The notes: a model not told the origin generated them from the letters alone. 64,000 nt of DNA from Streptomyces gilvus (GCF_022513565.1 NZ_JAKWBE010000014.1:1-64000); one strand, 5' to 3'. Shown: positions 1-8,048, counted from the first letter of the stretch. Numbers and translations: made by a program.

Positions 1-189
1 GGCGCAGAAGGGCAGTTCAGCTGGCTGGTTGGGTCCCGGTGCCGAGGCGGATGCCGACCTGTGCGCCCGGGTGCCGGATAGTACTCGCGGTGGCGAGGTG
101 TCTGTTCGGCCCCTGTCGAGGTCCCGTTGGTACCCGATGCGCTGCGACAGCCGTGAGCGCGTCCACCGGTCCCCTAGCGTGGTCCACGT

Positions 190-222
190 CGGCCTCCCTC
201 CGATCCCCTCAGAGGGAGGCCG
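190..222 (+). terminator. Hairpin, probable terminator
   Basis: CGGCCTCCCTC (190-200) pairs perfectly with GAGGGAGGCCG (212-222) across an 11-nt loop. No U-tract follows, which is common for Streptomyces terminators. It may end a transcript entering from the left. It could also act as a leader structure for the exporter gene about 200 nt downstream. Confidence 0.45.
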
Positions 223-264
223 TACCGACGTCCGTCGAGCCGCCCGCAGCGTTGGATCATGGAA

Positions 265-292
265 AGTGCGGCCCGCCGGTGCGTACCGCACT
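265..292 (+). promoter_or_regulatory. Dyad ahead of MFS gene, possible operator
   Basis: Three GTGCG/CGCAC half-sites occur here: GTGCG at 266-270, GTGCG at 279-283 and CGCAC at 287-291. The last two form a dyad around TAC. It sits about 130 nt upstream of the MFS start, a normal place for the operator of the LysR regulator encoded in the same gene run. No functional evidence. Confidence 0.25.
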
Positions 293-421
293 CTGCGGGC
301 GACCGTGGCCCGTCGCAGGGGCGATGACCACGGAAGACACCTACCGGCCAAGTGACGTGCGTCCTGTGGGTGCCGACCACGTGTTCCCCTTCGCCCCTCC
401 GGTACAGAGAGCCGAACGACG

Positions 422-1666
422 ATGCTCGAAGAGCTTCAGATCAAGTCCGAAGCAAGGGTCAGACCGCCCCGCTCGCGGGCCGACGGCGTGGTCACTCGCC
501 GGAGGTCGGCTGTCTTCTTATCCGGCGTTCTCACCACGTTTCTCGTCGCCTCCAGTGCCCCCACCCCGCTCTACCGTGTCTACCGGGCAAGTTGGCACTT
601 TTCCTCCGTCACGGTCACCGTGATCTACGGCGTGTACTGCCTGAGCGTCCTGGTCTCGCTCCTGACCGTCGGTTCGCTCTCCGACCATCTCGGCCGGCGG
701 CCGGTCATCGGCGGCGCGCTCGCCCTCGAGGCACTGTCCATGCTGCTTTTTCTCCAGGCCGGCGACGTGACCTCGCTGATCCTCGCCCGCGCGCTCCAGG
801 GGCTGGCGACAGGTGCCGCGACGAGTGCACTGGGCGCTGCCCTGCTCGACGTGGCCAAGCGGTGGGGCGCCCTGTTCGTCAGCATCGCTCCGCTCCTCGG
901 TATGGCGTTGGGGACGCTCGGCACGAGCCTGCTCATGGACCTGGTTCCTGCTCACCTCGGCAGTGTGTACATCCTGCTGTTCAGCATGATGACCCTGCAG
1001 ACGTTCGGCCTGGCGTTCCTTCCGGAGTCGAGGCCGCCGAGGCCGGGAGGCATGCCCTCCTTACGACCACGGATCCGCGCCCCCCGGTCGAGTCGCCGGG
1101 CACTCCTCGTCACCGCACCCGTGTTCGTGGCTGTCTGGGCCCTGGGCGGCTTCTATCTGTCTCTGGGGCCCGATCTGGTCCAGGGGATCACAGGATCGGG
1201 ATCGGCGACCGCCGACGGCCTGGTTGTGTCCCTGCTGACCGCCAGCGCGGTCCCCGCCGTGCTGCTGGCCCGGGGCGCCGATGCCGGCCGAACAGCTTTG
1301 AGCGGCTCACTGCTTCTGACGTCGGGAGTGGCGGTCACGTTATTGGCCGTGCACCAGGACTCCCGCACTGCCCTGTACGTGGGCACCGCGGTGGCCGGTG
1401 CGGGATTCGGACCCGCTTTCCAGGGCGGCGTTCGTCTGGTGACAGCGAACGTACTCGCGACGGAACGGGCAGGGCTGATGTCCGCCATCTACACCATCAC
1501 CTATACGGCGATGTGCGTCCCCGTCCTGGTCGCGGGCCTGCTCGTCAACGAATACGGCCTCCTGCACTGCACGCTGTTCTTCGGCCTTTTCGTCATTGCG
1601 CTCTCGCTGGCACCGTTCGCGGCTCTGGGAAAATTTTCCGCCCACTCATCGCGTAAAGATCTCTAA
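422..1666 (+). CDS. MFS transporter
   Basis: A 414-residue membrane protein of the major facilitator superfamily, likely a drug or metabolite exporter in the cytoplasmic membrane. After a basic N-terminus it shows alternating hydrophobic segments. The MFS motif A loop, GSLSDHLGRRP, lies at about residues 84-94, between the second and third helices as expected. Length suits a 12-helix transporter. The ribosome site before the ATG is weak (AGAGA at a distance), so the start is the least certain part. It leads a same-strand run with the VanX-like peptidase, D-Ala-D-Ala ligase, LysR regulator and oxidoreductase. Export of a cell-wall-active compound would fit that company, but the substrate is unknown. 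Confidence 0.85.
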   Translation: MLEELQIKSEARVRPPRSRADGVVTRRRSAVFLSGVLTTFLVASSAPTPLYRVYRASWHFSSVTVTVIYGVYCLSVLVSLLTVGSLSDHLGRRPVIGGALALEALSMLLFLQAGDVTSLILARALQGLATGAATSALGAALLDVAKRWGALFVSIAPLLGMALGTLGTSLLMDLVPAHLGSVYILLFSMMTLQTFGLAFLPESRPPRPGGMPSLRPRIRAPRSSRRALLVTAPVFVAVWALGGFYLSLGPDLVQGITGSGSATADGLVVSLLTASAVPAVLLARGADAGRTALSGSLLLTSGVAVTLLAVHQDSRTALYVGTAVAGAGFGPAFQGGVRLVTANVLATERAGLMSAIYTITYTAMCVPVLVAGLLVNEYGLLHCTLFFGLFVIALSLAPFAALGKFSAHSSRKDL

Positions 1667-1681
1667 AAGACAGGTGACATT

Positions 1682-1714
1682 GTGTTCCGCATCATGTTCA
1701 GTTCGGGATCGTGA
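1682..1714 (+). CDS. Ten-codon mini-ORF coupled to the VanX-like gene
   Basis: A GTG preceded by AGGTG at five-base spacing opens a ten-codon frame reading MFRIMFSSGS. Its TGA overlaps the GTG start of the next gene as GTGA. The peptidase start itself has only a weak ribosome site, so ribosomes finishing this mini-ORF could re-start there. No conservation can be checked from the sequence alone; chance is a real alternative. Confidence 0.35.
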   Translation: MFRIMFSSGS

Positions 1715-2523
1715 TAATCAACAACGCGCGAATGCGCGTCCCAGTGGTGCTGGCCTTTCTGGTGGCCGTCCTTGCCGCAATGACAAAAGCATCCGTCACC
1801 GCGAGAGCCGACACCGAAAACAAGGCGCCCGCAGATTTCGTGGTGCTCCAGGATGTGGCCCCCGCGATTCTGCAGGACATCCGCTACAGCACGGCCCACA
1901 ACTTCATCGGCACGCCGATAAACGGCTATGTCGAACCGCTGTGCATCGTCACCGCCCCGGCGGCAAAGGCTCTGGCAAAAGCCGAGCGCTACTTCCTCAC
2001 GCAGGGCTACACGCTAAAGGTGTACGACTGCTACAGACCTCAGCGCGCGGTGGATCAGTTCGTCGAGTGGGCCAAGGACCTGACCGACCTGAAGATGAAG
2101 GACGAGTTCTACCCGCAGGTGGACAAGGCCAACCTGTTCACCGACGGGTACATCGCGGCGAAGTCGGGACACAGTCGTGGCAGCACGATCGATCTCACGC
2201 TCGTGAGGCTGCCGGCCTACCCGACACGTCCGTACGTTCCCGGGGAGAAGCTCAAGCCGTGCTATGCGCCGGCAGTGCAGCGGTTCCCGGACAACTCGAT
2301 CGACATGGGCACCGGATTCGACTGCTTCGACACGCTTGCGCACACGCTCGACCCGCGCATCGTCGGAGCACAGCACAGCAACAGACTGCTGCTCAAGAAC
2401 GAACTCGAGTCTCTCGGATTCGTGAATCTTGCCGAAGAATGGTGGCACTTCACCTTCGCCGCCGAGCCCTACCCGTCCACCTATTTCGACTTCCCCATCT
2501 CCCGCTCCTCCCTGACCAGCTGA
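1711..2523 (+). CDS. Exported VanX-like D-alanyl-D-alanine dipeptidase
   Basis: A 270-residue protein of the VanX/DdpX zinc D,D-dipeptidase family, which cleaves D-Ala-D-Ala to two D-alanines. The VanX zinc ligands and catalytic residues are all present: arginine in YRP (R109), SGH(x6)D (H154, D161) and E-W-W-H (E243, H246). The DMGTGFD motif near 199 also fits. Residues 1-33 form a signal peptide: basic start, hydrophobic VPVVLAFLVAVLAA, and a TARA cleavage site. The enzyme is therefore probably secreted, unlike cytoplasmic VanX of glycopeptide resistance. It is followed by a D-Ala-D-Ala ligase gene. The GTG start overlaps a mini-ORF; ATG at codon 8 is an alternative with no ribosome site. 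Confidence 0.85.
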   Translation: MIINNARMRVPVVLAFLVAVLAAMTKASVTARADTENKAPADFVVLQDVAPAILQDIRYSTAHNFIGTPINGYVEPLCIVTAPAAKALAKAERYFLTQGYTLKVYDCYRPQRAVDQFVEWAKDLTDLKMKDEFYPQVDKANLFTDGYIAAKSGHSRGSTIDLTLVRLPAYPTRPYVPGEKLKPCYAPAVQRFPDNSIDMGTGFDCFDTLAHTLDPRIVGAQHSNRLLLKNELESLGFVNLAEEWWHFTFAAEPYPSTYFDFPISRSSLTS

Positions 2524-2641
2524 CCAGCTGACGGGACAACCGACGAATTCGGTCCACCGGCGTGCGGCGTCGTCTTTTCGTCCGGAGGGACGTCGCCGTA
2601 CGCCTGCCGTCAGCAATATCGCCAGCGAAGGAAAAGACACC

Positions 2642-3796
2642 ATGACCCAACAATCCACCCTTCCTCGGTCCGGATCGCGCCGCAGACCGCTCGTGGTGCT
2701 CCTCTTCGGCGGCCGGAGTTCCGAGCACGGCATTTCCGTCGTGACGGCGGGGGCCGTACTGCGGGCCATCGACCGGACGAAGTACGACGTGCTGCCCGTC
2801 GGGATCACACGGGACGGGCGTTGGGTTCTGACCGCGGACGATCCCGAGCGCATGGCGATGGCTGACCGGCAGCAGCCCACGGTCGAGCAGCTCATCGCTT
2901 CGGACCGGAGCACCATCGTCGTCTCCGTCGACCCGACCGATCGCACTGCCGTCAGCAGTGAACGCGGCGCGGAGCCCAAGGTCCTCGGCGAAGTGGACGT
3001 GGTCTTCCCCGTACTGCACGGACCGTACGGCGAGGACGGCACGGTGCAGGGTCTGCTGGAACTGTCCGGCATCCCCTATGTCGGCGCCGGCGTTCTTGCC
3101 TCGGCGATCGGCCAGGACAAGGAGTACATGAAGAGGGTGTTCAGCTCGTTCGGCCTGGCCGTCGGGCCGTACCTGGTGATCAGGCCCCGGGAGTGGCAGT
3201 CCGATCCTGCAGGTGCCCTCACGAGAATCAGCGGTTTCGCGGACGGATACGGCTGGCCGTTGTTCGTGAAACCGGCACGTGCCGGGTCGTCGATCGGTAT
3301 CACCCGGGTCGACGGCCGAGAGGGGCTGGAGGACGCGATCGCGGAGGCGCACCGGCACGACGCGAAGATCATCGTGGAGGCCCTGGTGCGGGGACGTGAA
3401 ATCGAGTGCGGCGTGCTCGAGTTCCCCGACGGCCCGCGCGCCAGCGTGCCTGCCGAGATCCCGGCACCCGACGCGAGCTCGTACTACGACTTCGAGGCGA
3501 AGTACCTCGACTCCACCCCCGGCATGGTGCCCGCGCCACTGACCGACACCCAGACCAGTGAGGTGCGTCGGCTCGCGCTCAAGGCGTTCGAGGCGGCTTC
3601 TTGCGAGGGCCTGGTCCGTGCGGACTTCTTCCTCACGGAGGAGGGACAGTTCGTGATCAACGAGATCAACACCATGCCCGGCTTCACTCCCGTCTCGATG
3701 TACCCACAGATGTGGCAAGCCACCGGCATTCGGTACGGAGACCTGGTGGATCGTCTGCTTCAGGCTGCGCTGCGACGGACCACCGGGCTCAGATGA
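2642..3796 (+). CDS. ddl: D-alanine--D-alanine ligase (accessory copy)
   Basis: ATP-grasp ligase of 384 residues joining two D-alanines for peptidoglycan precursor synthesis in the cytoplasm. Ddl landmarks are intact: HGPYGEDG (about 126-133), GSSIGI (215-220), the omega-loop YDFEAKY (282-288) and NEINTMPGFT (340-349). The omega-loop tyrosine is characteristic of D-Ala-D-Ala ligases; VanA-type D-Ala-D-Lac ligases carry histidine there. I therefore predict normal D-Ala-D-Ala product rather than a resistance depsipeptide. GAAGGA lies upstream of the ATG. The stop overlaps the start of the LysR gene (ATGA). Streptomycetes normally carry a housekeeping ddl elsewhere, so this is probably a second copy, perhaps protecting against an inhibitor such as D-cycloserine (inference). 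Confidence 0.92.
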   Translation: MTQQSTLPRSGSRRRPLVVLLFGGRSSEHGISVVTAGAVLRAIDRTKYDVLPVGITRDGRWVLTADDPERMAMADRQQPTVEQLIASDRSTIVVSVDPTDRTAVSSERGAEPKVLGEVDVVFPVLHGPYGEDGTVQGLLELSGIPYVGAGVLASAIGQDKEYMKRVFSSFGLAVGPYLVIRPREWQSDPAGALTRISGFADGYGWPLFVKPARAGSSIGITRVDGREGLEDAIAEAHRHDAKIIVEALVRGREIECGVLEFPDGPRASVPAEIPAPDASSYYDFEAKYLDSTPGMVPAPLTDTQTSEVRRLALKAFEAASCEGLVRADFFLTEEGQFVINEINTMPGFTPVSMYPQMWQATGIRYGDLVDRLLQAALRRTTGLR

Positions 3797-4755
3797 CGAA
3801 ACAGTCCGAAAGGAAAATCGGCAGGGCCAACACTGACGTCATCGATATCGATCTCCGACGTCTGCGCTATTTCGTGACAGTTGCCGAAGAGCTCAGCTTT
3901 GTGCGTGCCGCCGAACGACTGGACATGACGCAGCCGGCATTGAGCCGGCAGATCCGCGCTCTTGAGGAGGATCTTCGAGCGTCACTGCTCCAGCGTGGCC
4001 CGCTGGGTACGGTGCTCACCCCGGCCGGTGGCCAGTTGCTGGAGGACGCACGGCCGCTGCTCGCTGCAGCGCTGGCTTTGCAGCGGCGGGTTCGCCGCGC
4101 AAGCCGTGCGGAACACGACTTTACCATCGGCTTGATGCCAGGCGTCATTGTCACGCCGATCCTCAGGCAATTCCGAGCGTTGGCGCCTGAGATCAATGTG
4201 CAGGTGCTGCACACGGCGCTCACCGACCAGGTCGACCACCTGCTCGACGGTCGGGTGGATGTCTGCTTTGTTCGGTTGCCCCTGTTGGTCGACACCTTCG
4301 AGATCGTGCCCCTGTTCCCGGAGCCGCGCGTCCTCGCGCTTGCCGACGGCCATCCGCTGGCGCAGGCACAGCTCGTCGACATCGACGAGCTGACGCCCTA
4401 CCGCCTGCTGCAGGAACCCGGTGACGTACCGGAGTGGCGCGGCAGCGACTTCGACGCGACGCCAGCGCCTCACCGCCCGAAAGCCGGCCTGCCCGTCTCG
4501 ATCGAGGAGAGCCTGGAAGCCGTCGCGTCCGGCACCGGGTTCATCGTCGTCCCGGCGGGCCTCGCCGACTTCTACCGTCGTCCCGACATCCGTTACGTCC
4601 AGCTCACGGGAGTTGCCCCGCGCTTGGTGGCGCTGGCGTACGCCAGGAATCGAAAGATGCCCTCCATCGACAAGTTCGTCAAAATCGTCATCGCGGCGCT
4701 CGGTTCGCAATGCTCAGCGGAATACGAAACTCGACTTGACAGAAATACTATTTGA
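3793..4755 (+). CDS. LysR-family transcriptional regulator
   Basis: A 320-residue LysR-type regulator. The winged helix-turn-helix lies at about residues 20-80 and includes MTQPALSRQIRALEEDL; an effector-binding domain follows. I chose the ATG at 3793 because it overlaps the ligase stop as ATGA, indicating translational coupling; the frame stays open further upstream inside the ligase gene. It probably controls this exporter/peptidase/ligase run. Its recognition-helix segment is identical over 17 residues to that of the truncated LysR gene at 13549-13791, so both may read the same DNA site. That makes it a candidate regulator of the 41-bp elements further right. Confidence 0.9.
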   Translation: MTKQSERKIGRANTDVIDIDLRRLRYFVTVAEELSFVRAAERLDMTQPALSRQIRALEEDLRASLLQRGPLGTVLTPAGGQLLEDARPLLAAALALQRRVRRASRAEHDFTIGLMPGVIVTPILRQFRALAPEINVQVLHTALTDQVDHLLDGRVDVCFVRLPLLVDTFEIVPLFPEPRVLALADGHPLAQAQLVDIDELTPYRLLQEPGDVPEWRGSDFDATPAPHRPKAGLPVSIEESLEAVASGTGFIVVPAGLADFYRRPDIRYVQLTGVAPRLVALAYARNRKMPSIDKFVKIVIAALGSQCSAEYETRLDRNTI

Positions 4756-4765
4756 CAATGTGTCA
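4753..4765 (+). promoter_or_regulatory. TGACA-N3-TGTCA dyad, possible LysR operator
   Basis: TGACAATGTGTCA is a perfect five-base inverted repeat and fits the T-N11-A LysR box. It overlaps the LysR stop codon and lies about 100 nt before the oxidoreductase start. It could let the regulator control the downstream gene separately. Confidence 0.4.
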
Positions 4766-4861
4766 GGCACTCAAAGCGTGTCGTCGTGGCTTGCGCTTGC
4801 ATGACGTCGGAGCAGGACGGAGCCGGAGCTGGGCTTCCGGGCGGCGCTGGGCGGGAGAGAG

Positions 4862-6367
4862 ATGACCGCCTACGACTATGTGGTGGTCGGTGGTGGGACG
4901 GCCGGTTGTGTCGTCGCGGCGCGTCTGTCCGAGGACCCGGCGGCTGAGGTGCTGTTGGTGGAGGCGGGCTCGGCGATCGGGCCGCCGGCCCTGCGTCGTC
5001 CGGTCGCGCTCCCGCTCCTTCCCGCCAAGGACATCGTCTGGTCGCGTTGGACGACACCACAGTCCGGGACGCTGTCGCGCAGCCACCACTGGCCCGGCGG
5101 GCGGGTTCTCGGTGGGTCGAGTTCGATCAACGCGATGATGCATGTGCGCGGGCACCGCGCCGTGTACGACGGTTGGGCGGACGACGGTGCCAAGGGTTGG
5201 AGCTACAGCGAGCTGCTGCCGTACTTCCGCCGGACGGAGACGGCGATGGGCCGCAACCCCGCTCTTCGCGGCGTCATCGGGCCGGTGTGGGCGGCGCCGA
5301 CGACCCGGCTGGATCACGGGTCGTCGACCTTCCTCGACGCGCTCACCGAGGCTGGCCACGAACTCACCGACGACATCAACGGCGAACGCCGGCACGGCGC
5401 CTTCTGGTGTGACCTCGCGGGCGCGGGCGGCCGCAGGCAGAGCGCCGCGGACGCCTACCTGGTCCCGGTGCTCGACCGGCCCAACCTGCACCTGGCCACC
5501 GAGGCGAGCGTCAACCGCCTGCTCATCGAGCGCGGACGCTGCACGGGCGTGGAATTCACGTCCCTCGGCACGGTGGAACATGCCGAGGCGCGCGGCGAAG
5601 TGATCGTGACGGCCGGGACGGTGGCCTCCGCCCACCTGTTGCTGCTCTCCGGAATCGGTCCCGCCGCACACCTGCGGGACGTCGGCGTAGCGGTGCGGGC
5701 CGATCTGCCCGGCGTGGGCGCCAACCTGCACGACCACCTGCAGTGTCCCGTGGTCTACGAGACGGGGCGACAGCTGATCACCAGCCATGGCTTCAGCACC
5801 GTCAGCGCCCTGACGCACACCGGCGCGACGGCCGCTCCGGACGTTCAGCTGATGCTGCTCGACGCCCCTGCGGACATCGAGGACGTCCAGACGCCCGAGT
5901 ACGGGCACACGCTCGCCTTCGCCCACACGGCGCCCGCGAGCCGCGGAACGGTTCGGCTCAGGAGCGCGAACCCGGGCCGGCTGCCGTTGATCGACCCGAA
6001 CTACCTCGCCGACAGCGGCGACGTGTCCGCCATGCTCGCCGCCCTCGGTATCGCGCGAGACATCGGCCGCATGCCCGCCTGGCGTCCATGGGGTGCCCGG
6101 GAGACCGCTCCGGGAACGGCCAACGACCTCGTCACCTACATCCGCGGGAATGCAGCGACTTTCCACAACCCCGTCGGCACCTGCCGGATCGGGATGGACG
6201 ACCTCGCTGTCGTCGACCCGGACCTGAGAGTGCACGGCATCGACGGTCTGCGTGTCGCGGACGCCTCGGTGATGCCGTCCATCCCCAACACCGGGGTAAA
6301 CGCGACCGTCCTGGCCATCGCCGAACGGGCCGCCGACACCATCCGACGGGACGCGCCACGGCCCTGA
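4862..6367 (+). CDS. GMC-family FAD oxidoreductase
   Basis: A 501-residue flavoprotein of the glucose-methanol-choline oxidoreductase family, resembling choline dehydrogenases and aryl-alcohol oxidases. The N-terminal FAD-binding site is VVGGGTAGCV (about 7-16), with an acidic residue at the end of the second strand (VEAG). The GMC signature GGRVLGGSSSINAMMHVRG is near 80-98. The catalytic His-Asn pair is expected at about H435 (FHNPVGT) and N480. GGGAG precedes the ATG. The substrate is probably an alcohol but cannot be told. It follows the LysR gene by about 100 nt and may be a co-regulated catabolic or tailoring enzyme. Confidence 0.9.
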   Translation: MTAYDYVVVGGGTAGCVVAARLSEDPAAEVLLVEAGSAIGPPALRRPVALPLLPAKDIVWSRWTTPQSGTLSRSHHWPGGRVLGGSSSINAMMHVRGHRAVYDGWADDGAKGWSYSELLPYFRRTETAMGRNPALRGVIGPVWAAPTTRLDHGSSTFLDALTEAGHELTDDINGERRHGAFWCDLAGAGGRRQSAADAYLVPVLDRPNLHLATEASVNRLLIERGRCTGVEFTSLGTVEHAEARGEVIVTAGTVASAHLLLLSGIGPAAHLRDVGVAVRADLPGVGANLHDHLQCPVVYETGRQLITSHGFSTVSALTHTGATAAPDVQLMLLDAPADIEDVQTPEYGHTLAFAHTAPASRGTVRLRSANPGRLPLIDPNYLADSGDVSAMLAALGIARDIGRMPAWRPWGARETAPGTANDLVTYIRGNAATFHNPVGTCRIGMDDLAVVDPDLRVHGIDGLRVADASVMPSIPNTGVNATVLAIAERAADTIRRDAPRP

Positions 6368-6421
6368 GCACCCAATGATGGTCGGGAAGTCATCGACACA
6401 CCCATCCCAACGCAGCCCCCG

Positions 6422-6448
6422 GCGCCCCGGTCCTTCGAGGGCCGGCGC
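6422..6448. terminator. Imperfect hairpin between convergent genes
   Basis: GCGCC and GGCGC flank an imperfect CCGG/CCGG stem with a TTCG loop. It lies between the oxidoreductase stop and the convergent exporter stop, where a shared terminator is expected. Confidence 0.35.
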
Positions 6449-6465
6449 AGTGAGTACCCCGGTTT

Positions 6466-6510
6466 CGGCGTCGGCGGTTGACCGCTCATCGGCGTCGAGG
6501 GTTGACCGCT
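6466..6510. repeat. Two-copy 24-nt tandem repeat
   Basis: Units at 6466-6486 and 6490-6510 share 19 of 21 bases around GGTTGACCGCT. The first unit contains the small palindrome GCGGT-TG-ACCGC. It lies in the convergent gap just downstream of both genes. Function unknown. Confidence 0.6.
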
Positions 6511-6529
6511 GTCGGTAAAGTTCCTTGCA

Positions 6530-7813
6530 CTACTGCGGGAGAAGCGTGGCGCTCTCGAGCTCCTCGGACGGGTCGCCTTGTCCGCGGAACGACAGCAGGC
6601 GTGCGGGGAGAAGCCAGAGACAGGCAAGTGTTCCGCCAACGGCGCCGATCCACAGCGCTGCGGGGATTCCCGCTGTCGCGGCGATGAGGGCGCCGACGAC
6701 CGAGCCCAGCGGCCGGAGACCGAAACTCACGGTCTGGTACGCACCCCGGGTCTGCGACCGGAGGTGTGGGGGCACCACCAGTGCGAACACGGAGCCGACC
6801 GAGATGTCCTGGACGGACTCACCGCCGCCGCCCAGCAGTGTCGAGGCCACGACCAGGGCGAAGACGAGGCCTCCGGTGGTGCCGACGGCGGGGATCACCA
6901 GGAGCGGAGCATGCGACAGCACGCAACCGATCAGGAGCATCCGGCCCAGACCGATGCGGCGGGCCAGCCGGGGAGCCACGGCCGCGCCGACGAGTCCGCC
7001 GATGGCCTGCGCGGTGAATACGAACCCGATCTCGGCGCTGGTCAGGGACAGCTTGTGGACGTAGTACCAGACGAGAACCGACAAGAAGAGCATGTTGAAG
7101 AAGTTGCCGGTGGCGGTGACCGCGAGGGCCGTCCTGATCAGTGGATTCCGCCGGATGAAGGCCAGACCCGGCCGGCGGTCGCGGCTCTGCGGAGCGCTGG
7201 GCTCTTGGAGACGCTCGACCGGGCGCAGCCGGAGGAGGAACAGTGCGGCCGCGACGGCGGTGGCCGCGTCCACCCCGATCGCCGCCGGTACACCCGCGAG
7301 TTGGACCAGCAGTCCCCCGACGGCAGGTCCGGCCAGGAGCGCGGCGGTCTGCCCGGTGTAGGAGGCCGCCTGTCCAGCCACGTAGAGCTCGGATGGCAGG
7401 GTGGTGGCGAACAGGCCGCTCTCGCTGACATTGGACAGCACCGAGCACAGGCCGATGACGGCCAGGATGACGGCCAGCTGAGCAAGGGACAGCACGCCAA
7501 GGGCCGTCGCGATCGGCGCGCTGCTCAGGGCGGCGACCCGTAGAAGATTGGCGCCTGCCATGAGGCGGCGATGGTATCCCGTTCGGTCGGCGAAGGAGCC
7601 GGCCGGTATGGCCAGGAACAGGCTCGGGAGCCAGATCACGGCCGACAGGACGGCACTTTGTACGGCGTCGGCGCCGAGGACCGTGATCGCGGCCAGCGGC
7701 AGGGCGACCGAGGATATGGCATCGCCCAGGGCGGCCAGCGTGGTGGCGGACCAGAGCTTTCTGAACGCGGAGTGGCGCAGCGGCGTCGGCACCGAAGGAC
7801 GTGGGGCCCGCAA
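6530..7813 (-). CDS. MFS drug exporter with attenuator leader
   Basis: A 427-residue major facilitator protein of the MFS_3/enterobactin-exporter type: an LRHSAFRKLWSAT-like opening, about twelve hydrophobic segments, and loops such as GSFADRTGYHRR (motif A region). Proteins of this type commonly export macrolides, tetracyclines or siderophores; the substrate here is not known. I chose the TTG at 7813 because AGGAA lies eight bases ahead; a GTG seven codons later is the alternative. The long leader carries a seven-codon ORF and a perfect 16-bp hairpin, and a LysR-type 41-bp element with a good promoter sits further up. Both suggest drug-inducible control at two levels. Confidence 0.88.
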   Translation of the reverse strand: MRAPRPSVPTPLRHSAFRKLWSATTLAALGDAISSVALPLAAITVLGADAVQSAVLSAVIWLPSLFLAIPAGSFADRTGYHRRLMAGANLLRVAALSSAPIATALGVLSLAQLAVILAVIGLCSVLSNVSESGLFATTLPSELYVAGQAASYTGQTAALLAGPAVGGLLVQLAGVPAAIGVDAATAVAAALFLLRLRPVERLQEPSAPQSRDRRPGLAFIRRNPLIRTALAVTATGNFFNMLFLSVLVWYYVHKLSLTSAEIGFVFTAQAIGGLVGAAVAPRLARRIGLGRMLLIGCVLSHAPLLVIPAVGTTGGLVFALVVASTLLGGGGESVQDISVGSVFALVVPPHLRSQTRGAYQTVSFGLRPLGSVVGALIAATAGIPAALWIGAVGGTLACLWLLPARLLSFRGQGDPSEELESATLLPQ

Positions 7814-7860
7814 GGTGATTGTTCCTGTTTCTCGCGATGGCGGATATTGCGCGGAATATG

Positions 7861-7900
7861 CGACCGCTCCGGCCTCAAAAAGACGAGGCCGGAGCGGTCG
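7861..7900 (-). terminator. Attenuator hairpin ahead of MFS exporter
   Basis: CGACCGCTCCGGCCTC (7861-7876) pairs with 7885-7900 without mismatch, 16 bp with an 8-nt loop. On the - strand it begins six bases after the stop codon of the leader peptide and lies about 50 nt before the exporter start. A ribosome held on the leader ORF would cover the 5' arm. No U-tract follows, so it may block transcription or translation. Confidence 0.75.
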
Positions 7901-7906
7901 TTCGAT

Positions 7907-7930
7907 TTACCAGGAGTGCTGCTTCTTCAT
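7907..7930 (-). CDS. Leader peptide MKKQHSW
   Basis: A seven-residue ORF, MKKQHSW then TAA, with one of the best ribosome binding sites in the window: GGAGG seven bases before the ATG. It sits between a promoter and the perfect hairpin that precedes the MFS exporter. This order (promoter, tiny well-translated ORF, hairpin, resistance-type gene) is the layout of ribosome-mediated attenuation, in which stalled translation of the leader opens the downstream gene. The peptide is unlikely to act as a protein. Its identity is read directly; the control role is inference. Confidence 0.75.
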   Translation of the reverse strand: MKKQHSW

Positions 7931-7983
7931 TTTTTCACCTCCCCCGCTCACGGACTCCTTCCCGTAAGGGAGTCACGGGAAGA

Positions 7984-8048
7984 ATTATTGAGGAACTCGT
8001 CGAATATCGCCAATGCCGATGTCGTCGTCACCCATGCCGAATCGGCAT
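7984..8048 (-). promoter_or_regulatory. 41-bp LysR-type element 1 and exporter promoter
   Basis: Read on the - strand: the perfect dyad ATGCCGATTCGGCAT (8034-8048), 16 bases, then GGCATTGGCG (8008-8017). The dyad fits the LysR T-N11-A rule. TTGGCG of the second part can serve as -35, followed 18 bases later by AATAAT (7984-7989), five of six matches to a -10 box. Transcription would start near 7977, about 47 nt before the leader peptide. Confidence 0.75.

Larger units (their letters stand above)
1..421. other. Gene-free left edge
   Basis: I recognise no gene here. Open frames exist on both strands but none resembles a known family, and none has a convincing ribosome binding site. The stretch holds one strong hairpin (190-222) and one dyad (265-292), so it looks like the leader and control region of the exporter gene that follows. 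Confidence 0.5.

Noticed and set aside
422..6367. A glycopeptide (vancomycin-type) resistance cluster
   Set aside because: There is no vanH, the ligase has the D-Ala-type tyrosine loop, the VanX-like protein is exported, and no VanRS two-component pair is present.
7861..7900. Simple terminator for a + strand transcript
   Set aside because: No + strand gene ends here; the hairpin directly follows a - strand leader ORF and precedes a - strand gene, which fits an attenuator better.
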